From Mucilaginibacter sp. (lineage in GTDB: Bacteria > Bacteroidota > Bacteroidia > Sphingobacteriales > Sphingobacteriaceae), in the NCBI GenBank assembly GCA_025352225.1, contig JANXTT010000010.1, positions 1 through 56,554 of the forward strand: a stretch of 56,554 nt of DNA, given 5' to 3'. Under the pieces are notes generated by a model. The model was not told the DNA's origin. It made no database searches and saw only the letters and a list, made by a program, of their open reading frames with translations. The position numbers were made by a program, and so were the translations under genes. Shown in pieces: positions 38,604 through 47,365 of this stretch. Position 1 is the stretch's first letter. Every line of letters begins with the position of its first letter.

Positions 38604-40274
38604 ATGAATAAACTTATTTTACTCTGCTGCATAATTATGGCTACCTTAAATGCAGAATCACAAAGTATACAGCATATTGTAAACCCTAAATCTGATAACC
38701 CGCCCCACCTTGAAAAGCAGGGTACTGCTACGCGTTTAATTGTAAAAGGTAAGCCTTTTTTAATGCTGGCAGGCGAGCTACATAATTCAAGTACTTCCAA
38801 CACTAGTTACATGCGGCCAATATGGGCGCATATGGCCAAAATTCATCTTAACACGGTAATAGCGCCAGTGTCTTGGGAATTAATAGAGGACCAAAAGGGG
38901 CGGTTTGATTTTTCGTTGCCGGATAGTATGATTATGGGCGCACGTAAACAAGGTTTGCATTTAATTCTGACCTGGTTTGGTAGTTGGAAAAACAGTTCCT
39001 CAACATACGCCCCCTCCTGGGTGAAGAAAAACTTTCACCAATTCCCGTATGTTAAAGATCAATCGGGGAAAACCCTGGAAATACTGTCAACCTTTGGCGA
39101 AGCAACATGGGAAGCTGATGCAAATGCTTTGCGCAGATTGATGGCGCATATTAAAGAGATTGATAAAAAACAGCAAACTGTAATTATGGTGCAGGTTGAA
39201 AACGAAAGTGGCGTATTACTATCTAACCGCGACTACTCTGATGATGCGAACAAAGCTTTTTTAAGTGATATTCCGGCTGAATTGTCAACCTATTTAACCA
39301 CAAATAAAAACAATCTTGCACCGGAGCTATACAGTGTATGGAAAGCCAATGGTTTTAAAACCAAAGGCAATTGGGAGTCAGTTTTTGGCAAAAGCTCGTT
39401 TGATAGTAAAGACTGGAAAAAACTATCTTATTATACCGAAGAGCTGTTTATGGCCTATTATTACGCCAAATATATTGGTATTGTAGCTAATACTGGTAAA
39501 TCAGCCTATCGTATACCCATGTATGTAAACGCGTGGCTTAAACAACCCGAAACACCCTACCCCGGAAAATATCCTAGCGGTGGACCCTTGCCTCAGGTAA
39601 TTGATATGTATAGGTGTGCCGCAAAAGCCATTGATTTTATAGCGCCTGATATTTATATACCCCAATTTACCTGGGTAACCGATCAATTTCACCGGCTTGG
39701 AAACCCATTAATGATACCCGAAACACGAGGTGGAGCATGGGGTGCCGCGAGCGCTTTTTACGCTTTTGGCGAACACGATGCCATGTGTTTTTCACCATTT
39801 GGTATTGATGGCGATTACTCAAAAAATGCAGAGATCAAAAATGCGTATATGGTATTAGATCAGCTAAAGGAGATTATTCTTAAAAATCAAGGGAAACAAA
39901 CCATGCGTGGAATTTTAATAGATACAACTACCGAAATACAGCGGTTTAATTTAGGTGGGTATCAAATTGAAGCCCGATTGCTGGATAAAAATAAAAACCA
40001 TGTGGAGGGCGGCATTATTATCAATACAGCACCAGAGGAATATTTAATTGCGGGTAAGGGGCTTGATATAAGATTTACGCCCGCAACCCCCGAAAGATTG
40101 CCATTAGTGGCCATAGAAATAGCAAACGAGGGAAGCTTTAAAAATGGTAAATGGGTTAAAGGACGAACTTTAAATGGAAACGAAATTAATACCAGCATCT
40201 TCTCCGGGACGGGTTTAAAATTTCCGTCTAAATCATATACTATTCAATTTGTAAGATTATACCGATACGAGTAA
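38604..40274 (+). CDS. GH35 beta-galactosidase-like enzyme with DUF5597-type C-terminal domain
   Basis: A 556-residue secreted enzyme with a short signal peptide (ends near AESQ). The TIM barrel begins with LIVKGKPFLMLAGELHNSS, typical of GH35. The acid/base is Glu201 in VQVENESG. The nucleophile is likely Glu373 in IPETRGG; other branches of the family have TEFW at that point. The C-terminal region matches the DUF5597 type seen with such enzymes. The usual activity is removal of terminal beta-galactose. In xyloglucan, beta-1,2-galactose decorates xylose side chains, so the enzyme would fit with the GH74 gene located 224 bases upstream on the same strand. Confidence 0.87.
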   Translation: MNKLILLCCIIMATLNAESQSIQHIVNPKSDNPPHLEKQGTATRLIVKGKPFLMLAGELHNSSTSNTSYMRPIWAHMAKIHLNTVIAPVSWELIEDQKGRFDFSLPDSMIMGARKQGLHLILTWFGSWKNSSSTYAPSWVKKNFHQFPYVKDQSGKTLEILSTFGEATWEADANALRRLMAHIKEIDKKQQTVIMVQVENESGVLLSNRDYSDDANKAFLSDIPAELSTYLTTNKNNLAPELYSVWKANGFKTKGNWESVFGKSSFDSKDWKKLSYYTEELFMAYYYAKYIGIVANTGKSAYRIPMYVNAWLKQPETPYPGKYPSGGPLPQVIDMYRCAAKAIDFIAPDIYIPQFTWVTDQFHRLGNPLMIPETRGGAWGAASAFYAFGEHDAMCFSPFGIDGDYSKNAEIKNAYMVLDQLKEIILKNQGKQTMRGILIDTTTEIQRFNLGGYQIEARLLDKNKNHVEGGIIINTAPEEYLIAGKGLDIRFTPATPERLPLVAIEIANEGSFKNGKWVKGRTLNGNEINTSIFSGTGLKFPSKSYTIQFVRLYRYE

Positions 40275-40284
40275 TAAGCACATT

Positions 40285-40325
40285 AAAAAGCAGATCCATC
40301 CTAACAGCGCTATTAGGATGGATCT
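40285..40325 (-). terminator. Terminator between convergent GH35 and GH5 genes
   Basis: A perfect 13-bp stem (40292-40304 with 40313-40325) with an 8-base loop. On the minus strand it is followed by a five-T tract (plus-strand A tract at 40285-40289), so it ends the GH5 transcript. It may also slow plus-strand readthrough from GH35. Confidence 0.85.
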
Positions 40326-40340
40326 AACTATTGTAATATT

Positions 40341-41303
40341 TTACAATTTGGCGTATACTGTATTGAAGTAAGAGTTAGTCCAGAAAGACGTAGCTCCAGG
40401 ATTGCTTGCCCATGACGGACTAACCATGTTAAGGCTATTGCCATCACCATTCCAGCACCATGCTAAAACTGACCATCCTTTTGATTTTGCATAATCAACA
40501 CAGCCCGACCAATCGCAACTGCCGGAACCTGTTCCAAATTCACCAACTAAACATGGTCTGCCAGTATTTGAAAGATCATCCAGATCCGATCTTTGGAATA
40601 CATGGTTACGTCCCTGATTCCAATTTCCCGGATAAATATGGGTTGATAGAATGATATTACCATCATTAATTCGAGGGTTACTTGTTTTGCAAGCATTGTA
40701 GGCAGTAAGTGTTTCCTGGCCCCATCCCGGTATATCTATAATGATACTACCACCGTAAACCTGACGTACAACTGAAATAGCCTGATTGTAATAATTTGCA
40801 TAGGTGGAAGCACTGATGTTATGACTCCCCCACTCGTTACAAAGGTTGATGGTAAAGCCACCGCCAAGTGCCCAATAGTTGTTTTTCCACCAATTGGCTG
40901 CGGTTAACAGGTCACCCAGATTATCAGAACCTCCGTATTGATGAAAAGTACAGATAATGGAATTGTAACCATTGCTTTTAGCCTGCGATATCCAGCCTTT
41001 TGCTGTGTTTACGCTAACCCGGCTTGGGTCAATCTCTATCCTTAGTGTACGTATTTTAGATTGTTGTCTCATCAACGACCAGCCAAAATTTGGGTTGCCA
41101 TTGTTATAATAGGAAGGCTGTAGATTTGCACCATTACCAAAACCAGATGTTGAGAAGCTGTTGTTATTTATTGGTGGAACAATAAATTTATCATCAGGGG
41201 CAACATTGTTTTTTTGGCAACTGTTTAAAAATACCGTAAAAAGGATTGCGCAAATAGACGCCATACTTCGGAAACTAAGTTTCCGGTTCATTGTGTTTTT
41301 CAT
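40341..41303 (-). CDS. GH5 beta-mannanase-like lipoprotein
   Basis: A 320-residue lipoprotein (lipobox LNSC near residue 29) with one GH5 TIM barrel. The order of motifs resembles GH5 subfamily 8 mannanases: CTFHQYGG, the acid/base Glu157 in NLCNEWGSH, IIDIPGWGQE, STHIYPGNW, the nucleophile Glu255 in LVGEFGTG, and WSVLAWCWNGDG. The subfamily call comes from memory of these motifs and is less certain than the family. It would cut beta-1,4-mannan or glucomannan at the cell surface, giving oligosaccharides for SusC/D import and final hydrolysis by the GH2 beta-mannosidase encoded in this region. A second in-frame ATG four codons downstream could be the true start. Confidence 0.82.
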   Translation of the reverse strand: MKNTMNRKLSFRSMASICAILFTVFLNSCQKNNVAPDDKFIVPPINNNSFSTSGFGNGANLQPSYYNNGNPNFGWSLMRQQSKIRTLRIEIDPSRVSVNTAKGWISQAKSNGYNSIICTFHQYGGSDNLGDLLTAANWWKNNYWALGGGFTINLCNEWGSHNISASTYANYYNQAISVVRQVYGGSIIIDIPGWGQETLTAYNACKTSNPRINDGNIILSTHIYPGNWNQGRNHVFQRSDLDDLSNTGRPCLVGEFGTGSGSCDWSGCVDYAKSKGWSVLAWCWNGDGNSLNMVSPSWASNPGATSFWTNSYFNTVYAKL

Positions 41304-41800
41304 TTTCTTTTTAATTAATAATTTAGTAAATGCTCATTAACCACGCGTTAAGTTTCGTGCACTAAACTTTGCCTGGAAAAAACAATTCGGTTTATAATTG
41401 TCAATCAAAAGTAAATTAATGCCAACCATCCATATAATATTATTATACCATTTTATAAATAGATAATAACCTTATAACTACCAAAATCCATTCAAATGAT
41501 AGTTTTTTATGATACTTTTACAACATTAAATAATACATTTTAATCATGAGTTAGCAGCAAATCATTGATAGCGGGATTTTGACCGCTTTTTTGAGGTTGT
41601 AAACAAGGGACTATAAAAAACTTTACCTTAACTATTAAGAAACTGCTCATGATTAACTTAAAAATAAATTTGATGTTAATTAATTCATCAAGTTACAATA
41701 ATCGTTTTACTACTCAACCTCATCAATCCATAATAAATAGCTCATTCTGCCGGGGTAAATTACCATTGTCCACAATTGTAATTTAAGTTAGAAAAGAATA
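41304..41800. other. Intergenic region upstream of the GH5 gene
   Basis: A 497-base AT-rich region without coding signal. On the minus strand TACTTTTG at 41406-41413 matches the -7 consensus TAnnTTTG, about 100 bases before the GH5 start. No good -33 partner is present, so the promoter is tentative. Confidence 0.35.
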
Positions 41801-42565
41801 TTATTCGGTCTTTAAACCCTGAAGCTGTGTGTGTTTTTGTTTGATCATTAGATATATAACCAAGCTCAAAATAGTTAAAAGAAAAACAGCACTTGTAATA
41901 GTGGTTCCTAAACCTAACCCTCCTGCTTTAACTGGCTGTGAGAGCAGATCTCCAAGAGACGCCCCTAAAGGACGGGTAAAAATATAGGCTATCCAGAAAG
42001 CGAGTATGGCGTTCAATTTTAAATAATAATATGCGAGGACTACTAAACCTATTATTCCAGCAAAAAGGAGCGTTGCATAACTATAACCTAAACCCGAGCT
42101 TTCTGAAATAAGATCGCCGGCCGAAGTACCTAATGAAAAGGTAAATAAAATTGCTGCCCAATAAAACAATTCTCTTTTTGTAGTATCAATATCATGAACA
42201 GATAATGTTTTCTCATTTAAATACCAGCCTACAAAAACTACTACCAGCGCCGATCCAAACATTATAGAACTTGTAGCTAAACTAACACCCAGATTATCAA
42301 CTAAATTATCCGAGATTAATGTCCCAACAACGCTAAGCAAAACTACCACCGTCCAGTAAATTCCAGGTATATACTTTTTAAATTTAAGTTGAATTATAAG
42401 TACAATCAGTAATACAGCACTCATTATATAAGATGTGCCCGTTAAACCAAATTTCAATGTTTCCGATAAAAAGTCGGCAACTGTTTCGCCTACTGTAGTT
42501 GCCAGTATTTTTATGATCCAGAAAAATAAAGTAACTTCTGGCACCTTGTTTAGCATCTTATTCAT
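41801..42565 (-). CDS. DUF347 (COG4705) integral membrane protein with four internal repeats
   Basis: A 254-residue, very hydrophobic protein with about eight membrane helices. Four internal repeats each carry a small-residue and acidic pattern of the type GxxxxDxxS or GxxxxDxL: VGETVADFLSE, VGTLISDNLVD, LGTSAGDLISE and LGASLGDLLSQ. This repeat signature defines the DUF347/COG4705 family. No transport substrate is established; the conserved acidic residues inside the membrane suggest a cation-linked function, which is only an inference. It is divergent from the response regulator gene. Confidence 0.85.
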   Translation of the reverse strand: MNKMLNKVPEVTLFFWIIKILATTVGETVADFLSETLKFGLTGTSYIMSAVLLIVLIIQLKFKKYIPGIYWTVVVLLSVVGTLISDNLVDNLGVSLATSSIMFGSALVVVFVGWYLNEKTLSVHDIDTTKRELFYWAAILFTFSLGTSAGDLISESSGLGYSYATLLFAGIIGLVVLAYYYLKLNAILAFWIAYIFTRPLGASLGDLLSQPVKAGGLGLGTTITSAVFLLTILSLVIYLMIKQKHTQLQGLKTE

Positions 42566-42746
42566 CTTTCATTTTGGTTTTTATAGAATATTAGGCTGTA
42601 ATGACTATCATAACGATTAACGCTATATAATGCATCTTTAAACCTTATTGTAATATTGTTAAACAATAATAGTGCCTTGATTAAATAAATTAAATGCGAC
42701 AATTTTTATATTTATTAACACCATTAGAATATTACATAAAAAGAAA

Positions 42747-42754
42747 TATATTTG
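42747..42754 (+). promoter_or_regulatory. Bacteroidota -7 box upstream of the response regulator
   Basis: TATATTTG matches TAnnTTTG exactly and ends 44 bases before the preferred TTG start at 42799. It lies inside the longest possible reading frame, which argues that the upstream part of that frame is untranslated. There is no clear TTG at the -33 position. The 12 bases TATATTTGTATT recur in the iscS promoter. Confidence 0.5.
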
Positions 42755-42798
42755 TATTTATAGATTACCTAATTAATTTATATTTAAAAATTAAACCA

Positions 42799-43164
42799 TT
42801 GAGTAAAAATGTACTGATTATTGATAATGACCAAGATATACGTGACATGTTATGTATTCTTTTTAAACAGGAAGGCTATCAAACACAAAGCGGCCCTGAA
42901 AGTAATATACTCGCACTAGTTGATGAGCAAACTGTTGATATTATAATTGTTGACGAATGGGTTAATAGAAAATCTGATGATAGGTTATGTACTAAACTTA
43001 AACTTGTTGAGCAGTTAAAAAACATTCCCGTTATTGTGATGTCAACAGCTAATGATATGACAAATATTGAAAACGAGTGCAAAGCTGATGACTATATTAA
43101 AAAGCCATTTGACATTGTTGAACTGGTAGAAAAGGTGCATTTTTTACTCCGTGCCCAGGCGTAG
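42799..43164 (+). CDS. Single-domain response regulator
   Basis: From the TTG at 42799 the protein is 121 residues and consists of a receiver domain only. The acidic pocket is IIDNDQD near the start, the phosphoacceptor is Asp52 in IIIVDEW, the Thr/Ser position is VMST, and the Lys is in IKKPFD. With this start Asp52 falls where receiver domains usually have it. A longer frame begins with ATG at 42694, but its extra 35 residues are AT-rich, lack similarity and cover a -7 box. There is no output domain, so it probably acts in a phosphorelay or by protein contacts. A kinase is not adjacent; the GAF kinase in this window is a candidate partner only by absence of others. Confidence 0.8.
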   Translation: MSKNVLIIDNDQDIRDMLCILFKQEGYQTQSGPESNILALVDEQTVDIIIVDEWVNRKSDDRLCTKLKLVEQLKNIPVIVMSTANDMTNIENECKADDYIKKPFDIVELVEKVHFLLRAQA

Positions 43165-43200
43165 TATTAACTGATGCACACTGCGCTTTCTTAAAAATTA

Positions 43201-43232
43201 AAAAAAAGCCCAGCATATAATTACCGGGCTTT
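43201..43232 (-). terminator. Terminator for the Met-rich protein gene
   Basis: A 7-bp stem (43205-43211 with 43226-43232) with a 14-base loop. The plus-strand A tract at 43201-43207 reads as a T tract on the minus strand, 14 bases beyond the stop codon of the minus-strand gene. It may partly act on the response regulator transcript from the other side. Confidence 0.7.
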
Positions 43233-43245
43233 ACCAAAAAAAGAA

Positions 43246-43635
43246 TTACATTTTCATTTTATCTTTCATCATGCCTTTTTTCATGGGCATAGTCTCTACT
43301 TTACCATCCATCATTACGCAATGTCCGTTCTGTAGCATCATTGATTTTCCATCCTTCATTTTAACAGTTCCGTCCGCCATAACCTTTGTTCCGTTAGTCA
43401 TAGTCATCGTTTTTGTAAGGGGCATGGTTTTACCATTTTTCATGCATACCATTTTATTATCCATCATCATAACACAATCCTCTGTTTTGTGCATGGAAGA
43501 CGACTTATGACTCATTTTATGCATAGAAGTATGAGTACTCATTTTGTGCATAGTGGTGTCAGATAAGTTTGTGTTTTTTGCCATAGCGCTACAACTAAAT
43601 GCAACAGCAGTTAAGGCGATCATCATTTTTTTCAT
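43246..43635 (-). CDS. DUF6799-like Met-, Lys- and His-rich secreted protein
   Basis: A 129-residue protein with a signal peptide (ends SAMA). The mature part is extremely rich in methionine (about 29 of 129 residues overall). Three MHKM/MHK units lie at residues 28-50. Two repeats of the form (D/N)xxxVCMKNGKTMP and KMKDGKSMMLQNGHCVMMDGK follow. This resembles the DUF6799 family of small exported proteins, in which similar xMKDGxxM repeats occur. Methionine and histidine clusters commonly bind Cu+ or Ag+, so a periplasmic metal buffer is a reasonable inference, in line with the CopB gene elsewhere in the window. No catalytic motif is visible. Confidence 0.8.
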   Translation of the reverse strand: MKKMMIALTAVAFSCSAMAKNTNLSDTTMHKMSTHTSMHKMSHKSSSMHKTEDCVMMMDNKMVCMKNGKTMPLTKTMTMTNGTKVMADGTVKMKDGKSMMLQNGHCVMMDGKVETMPMKKGMMKDKMKM

Positions 43636-43769
43636 GGTTTAATTTTTTGGTGAGTTTTATATACCATACGTATATAAATTTCGTGCCATAAATTGGAAAG
43701 TGAAATTCGGGTGTAACTTCCGTTTTCAGGAGTGTTGAGATGGTGTATTAATGTACCTTAGCAGGGTTA

Positions 43770-44261
43770 TTAAAAACCCCAAACCCGCTCCTCTTCCTTA
43801 ATACGTACCCTTAGCATTATTGAATTTAATACAGTAAAAACTACAACTGTAATATAAAGGTTAAAAACCAATGGTATAACTATAATCTCACATACGACAA
43901 TGAAATAATTAGGATGCTTGAAAAATTTATAGAGCCCTTTTCTTACAAAAGCCGAACCAGGCACCTTCAGGATTTTTGTGTTCCAGTATTTACCCAGTGA
44001 GGATATTATCCATACTTTAAGCATAATTAGCACAAAAAAAATCAATAATACCACATAATTGAATGCTCCACCTTTGTATAAATATTCTACTATCATGGAG
44101 ATAATAAACATGGTATGGAGCAATACAATATAAGGATAATGGCTCTGGCCATACTCCAAAGCACCCTGGCTCCTTGCCCATTGTTCATTTTGCCGTGCAA
44201 CAACCAGCTCAAGTAACCGTTGAAAAACCACAAAAGCAATGAAAGAAATAAAATATAGCAT
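43770..44261 (-). CDS. Isoprenylcysteine carboxyl methyltransferase (ICMT)-like membrane methyltransferase
   Basis: A 163-residue protein with four to five membrane helices. The C-terminal half holds the ICMT signature: GLYKFFKHPNYF, then a hydrophobic helix, then RVRIKEEERVW, where HPNY and the RxxxEE pattern bind S-adenosylmethionine. Its ATG shares one base with the TGA of the type III polyketide synthase gene (TGATG), so translation is coupled. In other bacteria ICMT-like proteins encoded beside type III synthases, such as BpsB in Bacillus, methylate the alkylpyrone product. That role is likely here too. A role on isoprenylated proteins is improbable. Confidence 0.87.
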   Translation of the reverse strand: MLYFISFIAFVVFQRLLELVVARQNEQWARSQGALEYGQSHYPYIVLLHTMFIISMIVEYLYKGGAFNYVVLLIFFVLIMLKVWIISSLGKYWNTKILKVPGSAFVRKGLYKFFKHPNYFIVVCEIIVIPLVFNLYITVVVFTVLNSIMLRVRIKEEERVWGF

Positions 44262-45319
44262 CAGTTGTTTTTCATGTTTAGTAAAACCATTTCGCTGCTA
44301 AAACCTGGGCCCATGGCCAACATCAATCCATAACCATCGTCGAACCCTTCGGTCATGAATTTTTCGAGGACATATAAAACCGTAACGCTCGACATGTTGC
44401 CATAATCATTCATTACCTGATGCGTGTTTTTCAAAAAATCACCTTCAACCTGCAGCGCATCTTTATAAGCATCCAATACTTTTTTACCCCCCGGGTGAAA
44501 AATAAAGTTTTTAATATCCGCTAATACCAGATTTTGTTTATTTAAAAAATCTACGACATCTTGGTGGATATGTTCATTAATAAAGGTAGGGATATCTTTA
44601 GAGAACAATACCTTAAAACCAGTATCCTGAAAATCCCAACCCATTACTTCCAGCGAATCGTAATATAATTTGCTGCTTGATGCCAGGCAGGTTACCCCAG
44701 TCCCCGTTCTGTGATTATCCCCTTTAATAATGCAGGCAGCTATACCATCAGAAAATAAGCTCGAACCTATAAAGTTACTTTTGCTATAATCGTTTTTAAT
44801 TAATGTAAGAGAGCATAATTCCACAGCTACCAATAATACCACTGCATCAGGGTTAGCCTTAGCCAAAGTGTTAGCCTTGGCCATACCCGATACTCCCCCA
44901 CCACAACCTAAACCCCAAACCGGTACACGGTTAATATGTGGGTTTAAGCGCATTTTATTAATAATCAGGGCGTCTATGCTGGGGGTGGCCAAACCTGTTG
45001 TTGATACAAAAAGAATGTCTGTTATTACCTCTTTACTTAAATTAGCTTTAATTAGGCAATTTTCAATAGCCTGTACCGAATAAGTTAGCGCGCAATCGAT
45101 ATAATCGTTGTTACGTTGCTCAAAAGTATTAGACTCGGCGTAATAGCTAATTGGTTTACAAAAATTACGGGTGATGATTTCGGTATTATCAAAGGCGTGG
45201 ATCAACCTGTCAACCTGAGGGAAATTTTCGGCAAACAAAGCTCGTGCCTGAGCCTTAACTTCTGTTTGTTTAATTTTATGAGGAAGCTCAATTTTAGATA
45301 CTGCGGCTATATGGGGCAT
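44261..45319 (-). CDS. Type III polyketide synthase (chalcone/stilbene synthase-like)
   Basis: A 352-residue homodimeric-type synthase. The catalytic triad is complete: Cys139 in GLGCGGGVSG, His275 in IFHPGGKKVL and Asn308 in NDYGNMSSVTV. The C-terminal MLAMGPGFSSEMVLL motif is also typical. Bacterial enzymes of this class condense a fatty acyl or other starter with malonyl-CoA, or sometimes methylmalonyl-CoA, to alkylpyrones, alkylresorcinols or related lipids. The starter cannot be read from the sequence. It forms a two-gene unit with the ICMT-like methyltransferase, and a methylmalonyl-CoA epimerase gene lies 182 bases upstream on the same strand. Confidence 0.93.
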   Translation of the reverse strand: MPHIAAVSKIELPHKIKQTEVKAQARALFAENFPQVDRLIHAFDNTEIITRNFCKPISYYAESNTFEQRNNDYIDCALTYSVQAIENCLIKANLSKEVITDILFVSTTGLATPSIDALIINKMRLNPHINRVPVWGLGCGGGVSGMAKANTLAKANPDAVVLLVAVELCSLTLIKNDYSKSNFIGSSLFSDGIAACIIKGDNHRTGTGVTCLASSSKLYYDSLEVMGWDFQDTGFKVLFSKDIPTFINEHIHQDVVDFLNKQNLVLADIKNFIFHPGGKKVLDAYKDALQVEGDFLKNTHQVMNDYGNMSSVTVLYVLEKFMTEGFDDGYGLMLAMGPGFSSEMVLLNMKNN

Positions 45320-45501
45320 TATAGTTTTTTTAATTAGGTAATTTTAACTATAATACATACTAACAAAACACGGAAACGGTTTGCCTAAAATGCAATAATT
45401 TTAAGTATTAATAAATTTCGAACTGTTCGCAGGTTTTGGATGGTATACATTCTCTTAAATTATTCAAAGAATATCACATCTCTTGTTTGGGATTATTTAC
45501 A

Positions 45502-45912
45502 CTAAACTTTAGTAGCTATAGCTTGGCACAGCTCTATTAATACACCATTAGTACCTTTAGGGTGGACGAAACAAACCAACTTGTTATCGGCTCCAGGTTT
45601 AGGCTCATCACTTAATAATATAAAACCTTCAGCTTTAAGGCGGGCCATTTCAGCAACAATATCATTAACCTCAAAGGCTATATGATGTATTCCTTCGCCT
45701 CTCTTCGCTATAAATTTAGTTATAGGGCTATCGGGAGATGAAGCTTCGAGCAGTTCAATTTTATTTAGCCCAGCTTGCAAAAATGCGGTTGTTACGTGTT
45801 CACTAGCTACAATTTCGGTTTTATAAACCGGGGTATTTAAAAGCTTCTGAAATATAGCTTTAGCAGATTCGAGGCTGTTAACCGCGATACCTATATGCTC
45901 TATTTTGTTCAT
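45502..45912 (-). CDS. mce: Methylmalonyl-CoA epimerase
   Basis: 136 residues from the ATG at 45912; the longest frame starts at 45978, but its first 22 residues are not family-like. It is a VOC-fold enzyme made of two glyoxalase-like halves. Metal ligands and active-site groups are visible in KIEHIGIAV, KIELLEAS, GIHHIAFEV and GVLIELCQ. The enzyme interconverts (R)- and (S)-methylmalonyl-CoA in propionate and odd-chain metabolism with a mutase and carboxylase, which are not in this window. It may also supply methylmalonyl-CoA to the neighbouring type III synthase, though this is only suggested by position. Confidence 0.9.
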   Translation of the reverse strand: MNKIEHIGIAVNSLESAKAIFQKLLNTPVYKTEIVASEHVTTAFLQAGLNKIELLEASSPDSPITKFIAKRGEGIHHIAFEVNDIVAEMARLKAEGFILLSDEPKPGADNKLVCFVHPKGTNGVLIELCQAIATKV

Positions 45913-46020
45913 CGTACGGTTGTGCTTAATATAGCTATTGTAATTATCCAAATATTGTAAAATAATTAGAGATACCAACTTTAAAAACGCTTGTTTGTAA
46001 TCATTTTAAATAATGTTACT

Positions 46021-46028
46021 TATATTTG
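46021..46028 (+). promoter_or_regulatory. Bacteroidota -7 box of the isc operon
   Basis: TATATTTG matches TAnnTTTG exactly, 32 bases before the iscS ATG. A TTTG at 45994-45997 lies 23 bases upstream and can be the -33 element, at the long end of the usual spacing. Confidence 0.6.
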
Positions 46029-46060
46029 TATTGTTAATTATAATTAATCTTAATTAAGCA

Positions 46061-47272
46061 ATGAATATCCCTATATATCTAGATAATAACGCGACCACAC
46101 CAATGGATCCAAGAGTTTTGGAAGCCATGCTGCCTTACTTTACAAATAAATTTGGTAACGCGGCCAGTCGTAACCACCCTTTTGGCTGGGTAGCCGAAGA
46201 GGCTGTTGATTACGGCCGTGAACAGGTTGCCAAATTAATAGGTGCCACTGAAAAAGAAATCATTTTTACATCGGGTGCTACTGAGTCAGACAATCTGGGT
46301 ATAAAAGGCGTATTTGAAATGTATAAGGATAAGGGTAACCATATTATTACCTGCAACACCGAGCATAAAGCTGTTTTAGATACCTGTAAACATGTTGAAA
46401 AACTGGGTGCAAGGGTTACTTACCTTCCGGTTAAAAGCGATGGTTTACTTGACCTTAATTTACTTGAAGCCAACATGACCAAAGAGACCATTTTGGTTTG
46501 CATTATGTATGGTAACAACGAAATTGGTGTTATACAACCTGTTAAAGAAATTGCTGCTATAGCACATAAATTTGGCGCGTTGTTTATGACCGACGCTACA
46601 CAAGCTGTTGGTAAAATACCGGTTGATGTTAACGCGGATGGTATTGACATACTAGCCATGTCGGCACATAAAATGTATGGGCCAAAAGGTATTGGCGCGC
46701 TGTACGTTAGGCGTAAAAATCCGAGAGTTAAAGTTACAGCTCAAATGGATGGTGGCGGCCACGAACGAGGTATGCGCTCAGGCACGCTAAACGTACCAGG
46801 CATTGTTGGTTTAGGTAAGGCCTGCGAAATTTGCGCACAAGATATGGAAGCAGACACCAAACGTTTGTCGGCTATGCGTGACAGGCTCGAAAAAGAATTA
46901 ACTGTTTTGGAAGAAAGTTATGTAAACGGCAATGTTGAACACCGCTTACCACATGTAGCTAATATATCGTTTAAATATGTTGAAGGCGAGGGTTTGATGA
47001 TGGCTATGAAAGATTTAGCTGTATCATCAGGATCAGCTTGTACTTCGGCGTCATTAGAACCATCGTACGTTTTAAAGAGCCTGGGCCTGTCGGATGATTT
47101 GGCACACTCATCAATCCGTTTCGGCTTGGGTCGCTTTACTACCGACGAAGAAATTGACTACGCTATTAAAGTAACTAAACAGTCTGTTAATCACCTACGC
47201 GACTTATCCCCGTTATGGGAAATGTTTAAAGAAGGTATTGACCTTGACTCGATTGAGTGGGCAGAACATTAA
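46061..47272 (+). CDS. iscS: Cysteine desulfurase IscS
   Basis: A 403-residue pyridoxal-phosphate enzyme that takes sulfur from cysteine for Fe-S cluster assembly. The N-terminal [18 protein letters not shown], the SGATESDN cofactor loop, and the Schiff-base lysine in [10 protein letters not shown] are present. The mobile-loop catalytic cysteine is in [17 protein letters not shown]. Length and the long loop mark it as group I (IscS/NifS type), not SufS. It leads an operon with the scaffold and A-type carrier genes. No IscR gene is present, so regulation differs from the Escherichia coli isc operon. Confidence 0.96.
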   Translation: MNIPIYLDNNATTPMDPRVLEAMLPYFTNKFGNAASRNHPFGWVAEEAVDYGREQVAKLIGATEKEIIFTSGATESDNLGIKGVFEMYKDKGNHIITCNTEHKAVLDTCKHVEKLGARVTYLPVKSDGLLDLNLLEANMTKETILVCIMYGNNEIGVIQPVKEIAAIAHKFGALFMTDATQAVGKIPVDVNADGIDILAMSAHKMYGPKGIGALYVRRKNPRVKVTAQMDGGGHERGMRSGTLNVPGIVGLGKACEICAQDMEADTKRLSAMRDRLEKELTVLEESYVNGNVEHRLPHVANISFKYVEGEGLMMAMKDLAVSSGSACTSASLEPSYVLKSLGLSDDLAHSSIRFGLGRFTTDEEIDYAIKVTKQSVNHLRDLSPLWEMFKEGIDLDSIEWAEH

Positions 47273-47365
47273 TAATTCACGGAAGTCGGATTTTATTTCG
47301 ATCTGACACCTAATAAATAATATAACAAGTCGAATATTTGACTATTAACTTTAAACTTACAAAAG

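Noticed and set aside
41570..41595. Hairpin AGCGG/CCGCT followed by TTTTTT
   Set aside because: The stem is only 5 bp and no plus-strand gene ends nearby, so it is not called as a terminator.
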